64,000 bases of DNA from assembly GCA_023079485.1 (NCBI GenBank), contig CM041097.1, positions 20,009,158-20,073,157 of the forward strand, in the 5' to 3' direction. Shown here piece after piece: positions 56,554 to 64,000 of this stretch (positions within the stretch are counted from its first letter, which is position 1; each line of letters begins with the position of its first letter). Both the position numbers and the translations under genes were made by a program. The notes under the pieces are model-generated. The model had not been told where the DNA came from and searched no databases. It worked only from the letters and a program-made list of their open reading frames with translations. This DNA is from Archilochus colubris. Taxonomy: Eukaryota > Chordata > Aves > Apodiformes > Trochilidae.

Positions 56554-59159
56554 TGATGCAAAATACTCTATGGTCAAAGGCTGCTGGTGGTTTGTCTCCT
56601 GCTCCTAAGAGGAGTGTGGTTGTGTTTGCTGCTGTTTGCCCACGTGCTCTGGAAAGCTGAGGAGCAGCAGGGGCTGTGCAGGGGAGCACAGGGCTTCTCC
56701 CAGCTCAGAGGTTGGGCTTTCCTCACCAGAGCCACTGCTTCCTCCTGGGACAGCAAGTGGCACTGGTGCCTCTGGAACCTCCCCCACCATCCCTCCAGTT
56801 TTGGATGCTTCTTATTCTTCCCACTGAAGTCTGCAAGAGTTAAAAAGAAAAAAAAACCAAAACCAACCAACCCGACCCTGCTGCAGCTCTCCAAGTGCTG
56901 TGTGCACAGAAGTGTTGCTGATGATGTGTATTTGATTAAGATGGAGCAGGAACTCCATGAATCACCTTCAGTCTGGTAAGTCTTCAATCTGCACCTCCCA
57001 GCCACCAAGGCAAGAGCATCCCAGGGGGAGTGCAGCCTGGCCAGCAGTCCCCCCAGCCAGAGATTCCTGCTGAGATTGTCACTTTTTAATCCCATTTAAT
57101 TTCCATAGGTATCCAGGTCAATCTGCCTGCCTGCCCTCTGCAGCCATTGCCTCCCAGCAAGGCTGGAGGCAGAGGGAGCTGAGGGATGTGACAGCCATGC
57201 AGGACGTGCCATGGAGGAGAAGGATTTGGGTTTCCCTGAGCAGCAGAGACCTGTATCTGACTGGCTTTTTTCATCCAGGGAGAAGCAGCCACACAGACAT
57301 TTGTGTCCCCCAGCCAGGTGAGAGGGAGGAGGCTGCAGGGCAGCCCCAGAAGGGGCATCAGCTGCAAGTGAGTGGTGCTGCCTCAGCTTTACCTTAAAAA
57401 GGCAAAAATTGTGGGTGCTTCAGCACAAGCAGCAGCCCTGCTCTGTTCGGTGATCCGTGAGAGAGTCAGCTGGGTAAAACCTGGTGTTTTCATGTGTGGT
57501 TGCCCTTTCCCAGGAGATGTGAGGAGGTGCAAAAAGTGATAGGTTTGTTTTTCCTCTCTCTGGCACAGCTGCAGCACAGCCCCAGGTGGGTTGGCTTAGG
57601 GGGCAGTTCAGCACCTTGCCATGTGGGGGGTTTGCAGGGTCACACTTCTTCTCTGGCCTCAGCAGAAGCTGGATCAGCTCCTGGTCAGCAGAGGAAGCCT
57701 ACAGCCAGCTCCTTCCAGCTCATTCCTTGCTGCAGATTCACTGGTGCAATGAAATCTCGTGCACAACTATTGCACATTTTGGTTTTCAAGATTTCTGGAT
57801 TTTTCTTTCTGGCTTGGATCATTCTGGATGTGCCAAACTCCTCTGCCCACTGTGGCAGTAGAGAAAACCCTCTTTGGGCTGGCAGTGGTTTTGACTCTGC
57901 AGCTTCTGTGTATGGGCTTTCCCATTACAGACTGAGGTCTGCTTGGTGCCTCGTGACAACTTGAGCTCAATGAAAAGTAATGCAAGAGATCTCTTTTAAA
58001 TACCACATCTCATGCATTTTTTTTTCCACAAAGGTTGGATACCTTTTGAAATAAAAAAATTATTTTTTTTACTCTAAAGTGAAAAAAACCCAAACACCTC
58101 CAAAACCTGAGCTTAGAACCTATAACAAGAACTTTAGTTTCCTTATGCCAGGACCTGGAAAGCTGAGCATTGTGCCTAAAGATGCTATAAGATAAGGTTC
58201 TTGTCTCCACTTTTGCAGAGGTTTTGCAGTAGTGTTTCTGGGGAAAGGCAGAAATGAAGTGTCCTCCCTCGTGGGGAATCCTTCGGAAACGGTGCGGTCA
58301 GCGCGGGACGGAATGGCTGAGAAAAACAAAAGATGTTCAAGGAACTCAAACATCTCAAAACTTCAAGGAACAAAACCAGCACTTGCAGACCACAGATGGG
58401 GCAGAGGGACAGACTTTCCTCTCGATGCAGAGCACACGTGTGGCTGTGGCCAGGAGGAACCAGCTCCTCCCTGCCCCAGTGCTGGCTGGAGAGCACGGGG
58501 AGCCCAGGCTGCTGTGGAACTTGTGAGGAGGTCCAGAGGTGACAGTGGAGGGTGGGAGATGCTGTGGAAGAAGGTTGCTCAGTCCTGGCTATAGGGCTGG
58601 GTGTGGGTATGTACAGAAGGTGCCCCTAAAGCCCTTCTGGAGTGCCTCTTGGTTTGGTTGTACCTTTGGGGAGTGGGGATGTGAGAGGAAGAAAGCAAGA
58701 AGGGTTTCTGGATTTAGGATGAGGTGACTTGTGAGGAACTGGGATTGGGTGTCCTGGAAAACAGGGATGGAGGCAGGAAGGGAGATGTCCTATCAGTGAG
58801 AAGGTGGTGTTTGCTGAGGATGTAAGGAGCAGGAACTGCTCACTTGAGTTTAGGGTCCTACAAAGTGGAAGCTTTTTGGCTTTCCTGATCCTCTGGTAAA
58901 ATTAAAATGGTTTGGTGACACTGATGGATGGCAGGCACTGTAAGGATTGGATTGGCAGGGGGGGTTCCACCTGCCTTGCAGGCCCCTGAGATTTCTTCAT
59001 TTGGAATTGGATGTCTTTAAGCAGTTCTGCTGCACTTTGAAGTTTGGGAGGACGATCAGTTTGTCTTGGAAAAAAGAACTTTCCTTTAGAGGTGAAAATG
59101 AAAGTGACCTCCCAAAGAGGAAGGAACAAAAAAGAATCTACCAATTTTGCTAATAATGG

Positions 59160-59770
59160 AAAGTCCTCGAGGGGCAGGATCTCCCTGTATTCTCCAATTT
59201 GCATGAATGGCTGAGTCTGGGGCTGAGAATTCTCTCCACTAATGAAGCAGGTGACGTGCTAATCAAGGCCATGCAAATAACAGCTCCCAAAGCTCAGCCG
59301 TGCCGCCGCAGCCCCGAGACCGCCACAATGACAAATTCAAACCCTCCTCCTCTTTTCCTTTTTTTTTTTTTTTTCCCCAGCAAATTGGCAGAGGGCAGGA
59401 CAAAAGAGCTGGGATTGCAGCCCCGGTGCTCACGGCGGGGCCTCGCGCCGGGGCGTGTGATGGATCCCTCCTTGCATAATGGGGCCTTGATTGATACCGT
59501 GTCGGGAAAGTCATAATATAGCTCCCCATAACAATGCAACTTGTCTCCCGGAATGGGAAATGCTCCTACACACCACATACTTAATAGATTTTATTTTTTT
59601 TTTTTTTTAAATTGCCCATTGTATTTCTGAACAAGAGAAACTTATTTGGAGTGCTTTCCCTTCTCCGTTTCCAACACCCGAAGCCGTGGCCATGTGTGTT
59701 CTTTGTGTTCCCGTGGACCCGCCTGACGTTCTTCCAGGCAGCCCTATGGTTGCCCCAAGCGAGGTGGGAA
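59160..59770. promoter_or_regulatory. Candidate intergenic enhancer with two octamer motifs and CpG-rich core
   Basis: A perfect ATTTGCAT (59197-59204) and its reverse complement ATGCAAAT (59271-59278) flank a TGACGT CRE-type core (59252-59257) and TAAT strings. A CpG-rich part follows (59285-59460), then AACAATG (SOX-like) near 59530 and further CpGs to about 59765. It is the densest motif cluster downstream of the gene. Whether it acts on ITPR1 or on the next gene is unknown. Confidence 0.45.
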
Positions 59771-62700
59771 AGGGATGCCAGTGAAGTGTGCTCATGCCAA
59801 AACCATCCCCAAGCCCAGACACAAAGAGGCAGTAAGCCTCCTGATGACTGATTTGGGTGGCTCTTTGTTTTAACTGGGGATTACCTGGTTCTGAGCCAGT
59901 GTGACCAGGTTCTCACACGCCGTGATGGGAGCTGGGACACTTCCCTGGCTCTGAGCAGTCCAGAGGGTGCCCTGCACATTGATTGTGGGGTTTGGACTTT
60001 TACACACAGACAGACCCCCTGTGTCAGTCTTTGAACTCGATTCTACTTGGAGTAGAATCAGTACAAATGCTCCTCCTATGTGAAACTGGCATTTAACTGG
60101 GACATGAGGAATAACTTTGGGAGCAAATGCCATACTTCCACATCTAATTTTTTATTTACTACCTTTCCAACCTTCTTCCAGACTAAACATGCTAATGAGA
60201 TGAATGTCAAAACCACCCACAAGTAAACTCAGTTGTCCCATCCAGCAGGCTAATGTTGATTTGTTTTTAGTAACTAGCAAGGATGCTGGAAAACCCCTAT
60301 GAAGATTTCATTTTTAACAAAAAGTACCAAAAACTCCACCAGTTTTGCATCACAAAGTAGTGGTTAAAGTAAAGATTTGAGTGGAGCAGCATGTCTGTGG
60401 TTTTTGTGGGTGGATGCATCTCGGAATGACTATCAATCTGTCAGAGGGGAGATCTGCATGTCATCTCTGCAGATGACAAGCAAAATCTGCAGTGACAAAT
60501 ATCCTTCCAGTACTCGGCTGCGTTTTCAGCCTCATACCCTTCCTGCCACCCATAATAGTCAAGTTTTGTCAGCACATATGTCTGAAACCACTTCTTTTGC
60601 TGTTTTTTTTTTTTTCTTTTTTTTTAACTTTTTAAACTGAGACGAACTGAGGAAGGAAAGACAAATATGGAGCAGTGCTCTAAAGATGCAATCAAGCCCC
60701 ACTGCCAAGGTGCTTAGTCATATAGAAATTCAGCTCTGCTGTGCACCCGGGAGATGCCACACTGAACATTTGTATCAGCCCAGCCCAGCCTGCTCCTGGC
60801 ATGCTCTCATCAGCCTGTCTGATGCTTCTCTCTGCTATGTGCCTGGTGGGATGCTTGGAAATGAAATGATGTAAGGCTGGAAGGGAAAAAAAAAATGCAA
60901 GGAAAAAAACCCAAAACCTCTTGGCCAAATCAAAGCAGCTATAGGGGAACTTGAATAGGGATGGGGTGGGAATTGCACCTTGAAAAGTTTGCTGAAAGGG
61001 CACAGAAAATGCTGATTGACTGAGGCTTTTGCTGCTGGTAGGAAAATAAGTGCACAAACGCAACAGAGCTGTTGTGGGGTGTGCTGAGGCTGTAGGGATG
61101 GAGGATGCCACACAGGCCCCTGGCAGCTGGAGCTGCTTTTTCCTGTGGTCTCCATGGGAAAAATGGCAGGGGAAAAGGACAGAAATGCCAGAAATAATCA
61201 CGTGATGGGAAAACCACCCTGTGCCTAGCCAAAGCCATGATCCTCAGGTGCTTTTATGGTCCCTGTACAACCAGGCTGACAGCTGGATAAATTGCCTGAA
61301 GGTTGGTGCTCCCCAGGAGCACCACAGAGCAGGAACAGCCAGACCCATGTCAAGCCAGGTTTTCCACCAAGAAGAGCAATCATCCTTCAGATCCTTCTCT
61401 TGGCTTCCTCACCCACTAGTCCTGCTCAGCTCACCCTGGCACTCAGGCCTCTTTTTTCCCCCTTTTTCTCTGTTGTCTCATTTCAGGAGTGACTCTGCAG
61501 CTCTTGCTTGCCCAGAGCCCTTCCACTGCCTGGAAATGGTACCTGGTCCTGAGGGAAAGAGAAGCAGCAAAGCCTCTTCCTGGGGCTTACTGAGGCACTG
61601 GGTTTGTTTTCACTTTCCTTTTCCTAGCGCTAAGTAAACACACAGAACATCAACACAGAACATCAAATCTGAAGGCAGCAAAGAGTGGAGCTGCGTATCT
61701 GTTCCATGTGTTTCAATATGACTCTTAAAATAGTGGAGATGTTATGATTTCCCATTTGCTTGTGTCCAGAATATGTTTTTATGCAGCAGCGATGGAAACA
61801 CAATCTGTTAAGTCTGTGAGAAACTTTTTACTTGGGAGTGATGGGGGCAAACATCATGTACAATTAAACTGCAGAAAGCAAATGATATCCCCTCAGTGTC
61901 AGCACACTTGAAAGCAGTTAAAGATTGCAGCTTGTGTCTATTTACCCACCATGGGAGTTTTCACATCAATCACAGGGTGATTATTCATAATTATCATGAT
62001 TATTCATAAGCCAAAGAAGTATCAGAACCAAGTAGCACAACTACCTGCAGGATCCAGATCACAGAGGATCTCCCTGTGGTTCCCATGCCCAACCCTGTAA
62101 CTGGTGGCTAAACTGCCCCCCACTTTCAGAAAAACATTTCCCCATGGTTCTGCATTTGGTGTGGACCTTTGTGATGTGTCCCAATGACCAGCTGCCTTCT
62201 CTGGTAAATGCTTAAATTGCTTCTTGCCTATGGTTTGAATTTTTGCATTCCAGGTACAAAAAGGTGACCCCAATGCTTAGGAGACTTTTGCAGAGAGCCA
62301 GCTGGATTGTGGCCACTTAGATCTGAAGCTGACACGAGGATTAAGCTATCTAAACCCAACATGCAGATCTTTAGAAATCCAGACTGACCCTGTGAAGACC
62401 CCCCCAGACCTACAGCTGCCCTGACTCTGGGAAAAGGCAGGACTAGAGCTTCAGAAAACCCCAAGCTGGCAAGGCTAGAGAAGTGGGGTGAGGCATCTGC
62501 AGGGAAACGCTGCTGCTGGACTCATCCTGAACGTGCTCCCAGACATCCTACTTGGCTGCATCCAGGAGCCTTTCTCCTGAAGGTACATGTTTGGGGCTGG
62601 CAACAACAGCTTGCTCTTTTCTTTTTTCTTTTTTTTTTTCTTTTCTAAAATTAGGAAGTGGGAGGAGTAGAAGGAAATGGTGGCCTCCAAAACCTGCTCC

Positions 62701-63319
62701 ATGTAAATGTTGGGAAGAGAGATGGAAATGCAGGTTCCTCGCTGTGCCTTTGATGTCAGTGCCATCACAGCCACTCCTAAGCTTCCTCATGGTCTCGTGA
62801 AGGTTTTCTGCAGGGAGCCAAAGGCACTGGCAGTGGTGCAGAGGGATGGATGGCCCTGAAGGTGGGGGATCTACCTTGCACCACCCCAAACAGAACAATC
62901 CATTTTCTAAGGGAATGCCCCACCACTAACTAGTCCTCAGTGCTACTGGTGAGAACTTGCCACTGGGACTTTCCCCTGGCTGTGCCCTGAAAGACAGACA
63001 GCAGATGCTGCCATGTTTCTGAAGCAAAAGGGAGGATTACCTGCCTGTAAAACACCTCCAGTGCTACCCCCTAACCTCTCTCTTTGGGAGAACAGGGTTA
63101 TCTCAGCCTATGCCAACCCCAAGTTTTATACGGTGGAAAAATAAGCAGGCAGAGCATTAAGTTTTCTGAAACAAAGAAAAAAAAAAAAAGAAAAAAAAAA
63201 GCAGAGGTGGTGCATGGAATCATGCAGGAGCAAGCTGGGCAGACAGAATGAATCAGAGGGCCCAGTGACAACATGGAGGAGGAAAGCCCTTCTGGCAGCC
63301 AGCCCGGCTGAGGCAGAGC

Positions 63320-63570
63320 TCCTATTGCGTGCATTCCCGCAGCATCCTGCCCACCCGGCCTGACAAAGCCTTTCAGTCAATAATGAATAACAGTGGGAAG
63401 CTGGCGACCAACGTCCCTCATCTGGTGGCTCAGCCAGCTCATCTGGGGGTGACTCTGGAGCACGCGATGGGAAAGTGAATCCCTGAATCCCTCTCCAGTT
63501 CCGAGCTGCCACTTCCCAGCTCCTGCGGGGCAGCCCCCGATTCCGCTCTGTCACGCAGGGATAGGAACTC
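63320..63570. promoter_or_regulatory. Second candidate intergenic regulatory element
   Basis: CpG-bearing, repeat-free sequence with homeodomain-like text (tcaataatgaataacag) and an E-box CATCTG is surrounded by ordinary CpG-poor DNA. Support is compositional only. Confidence 0.25.
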
Positions 63571-64000
63571 TGCAGGCTGAATAACCAGGTCTGAACAGAT
63601 GAGAAATTTAAGGTTGCCACCTGCAGAAAGGAAAAGCACCTGGTTTCAGTGCTAAAAGCCCCGGAGTGCTGTTGTCAGGGCTGAGGGCAGGAGGGAGCAG
63701 AGCACAGGCACCTTTTCCAGCTCCAGGTGAAATTCCGCCGCCTCTCCCCGCTGAGCTGGTTGTGCTCTGCACAGCTGCTGAGCTGGCTCTTAACCTTCCT
63801 ACATCATGTTTATGGTAACCATGGGGTGACTGATGTCTGTGAATTATTGTACTTGAATTGCATTCAACCTCTACTACACCTTTATTTATTTTTTTTTTTT
63901 TTGAGGGGATTAACTTTTTAACTCAGAAATGAAGTAGAACTGATACAGAGCATAAACCCATTAGTCCTGCCTCAATTAATACATGGCAGTCTTTTAATAT

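Larger units (their letters stand above)
55238..56575 (+). other. ITPR1: ITPR1 3' untranslated region (end estimated)
   Basis: AT-rich sequence follows the stop codon. Candidate AATAAA signals lie at 55568-55573, 55574-55579, 55707-55712 and 56548-56553. The last would give a UTR of about 1.35 kb, the earlier ones 0.35-0.5 kb. Two perfect Pumilio motifs TGTAAATA occur at 55345-55352 and 55801-55808; the second lies beyond the proximal signals, so signal choice would decide whether it is in the message. An interrupted A-run at 56470-56496 could prime oligo-dT internally. The true 3' end is not determinable from sequence. Confidence 0.65.
56576..64000. other. Intergenic region downstream of ITPR1
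   Basis: No protein-coding exon or RNA gene was recognised. In mammals the next gene on this side is BHLHE40; its bHLH sequence is not present here. The stretch holds many poly-A/poly-T runs, a small CpG cluster at 58265-58315, a CpG-rich candidate element at about 59160-59770, repeated TTATTCATAA strings at about 61975-62015, a 13-bp tandem duplication at about 61638-61665, and a second CpG-bearing candidate element at about 63320-63570. Confidence 0.65.

Noticed and set aside
56576..64000. Exons of the expected downstream neighbour BHLHE40
   Set aside because: No bHLH or Orange-domain-like peptide was seen in any frame, so the next gene must lie beyond the window.
1..64000. CRISPR arrays, bacterial operons, tRNA or rRNA genes, integrated viral genes
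   Set aside because: No regularly spaced repeats, ribosomal or transfer RNA signatures, or viral coding sequences were recognised. Repeats are limited to CR1 fragments and simple sequence.

Overview
This window is vertebrate nuclear DNA and most likely avian. It has intron-rich coding sequence on one strand, moderate GC content, few interspersed repeats, and 3'-truncated CR1 LINE fragments as its only recognisable transposable elements. No bacterial, viral or organellar genes were seen.

The single gene recognised is the 3' third of ITPR1, the type 1 inositol 1,4,5-trisphosphate receptor, on the + strand. I could place eighteen coding exons (12057-55237), and their reading phases join perfectly. 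Spliced, they give the last 913 residues plus the stop codon. From N- to C-terminus these are the end of the regulatory/coupling region with the mammalian caspase-cleavage segment, the RIH-associated helical domain, the segment leading into the membrane, six transmembrane helices with the pore helix and GGGVGD filter, the C2H2-like linker domain, and the C-terminal coiled coil. The family assignment to type 1, rather than types 2 or 3, rests on near identity to mammalian ITPR1, including the C-terminal tail ending NVNPQQPA. The first 12 kb is the 3' part of a larger ITPR1 intron; no exon was recognised there. Residue numbers below refer to this 913-residue fragment.

Layout: 1-12056 partial intron; 12057-13119 two exons with the former caspase-site region; 13120-18463 intron with a decayed CR1 and a homeodomain-motif-rich non-coding block; 18464-24218 six exons of the helical coupling region, one followed by a GC-AG intron; 27166-39243 eight exons encoding the channel and most of the linker domain; 39244-50204 an 11 kb intron with an isolated CpG-rich block at about 46.13-46.88 kb; 50205-50366 and 55151-55237 the C-terminal tail exons; about 55238-56575 the 3' UTR; then about 7.4 kb of intergenic DNA. 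The intergenic part has a CpG-rich candidate enhancer carrying two perfect octamer motifs near 59.2-59.75 kb and a second candidate near 63.3-63.6 kb.

The main observations for a second look are: replacement of the mammalian DEVD caspase site by EDSD; a GC-AG intron whose donor cannot be replaced in frame by the neighbouring GT; the intragenic CpG-rich block with a CCAAT/YY1-type core and a long antisense open frame beside it; the paired-octamer intergenic element; and a perfect inverted repeat inside a candidate intronic enhancer.
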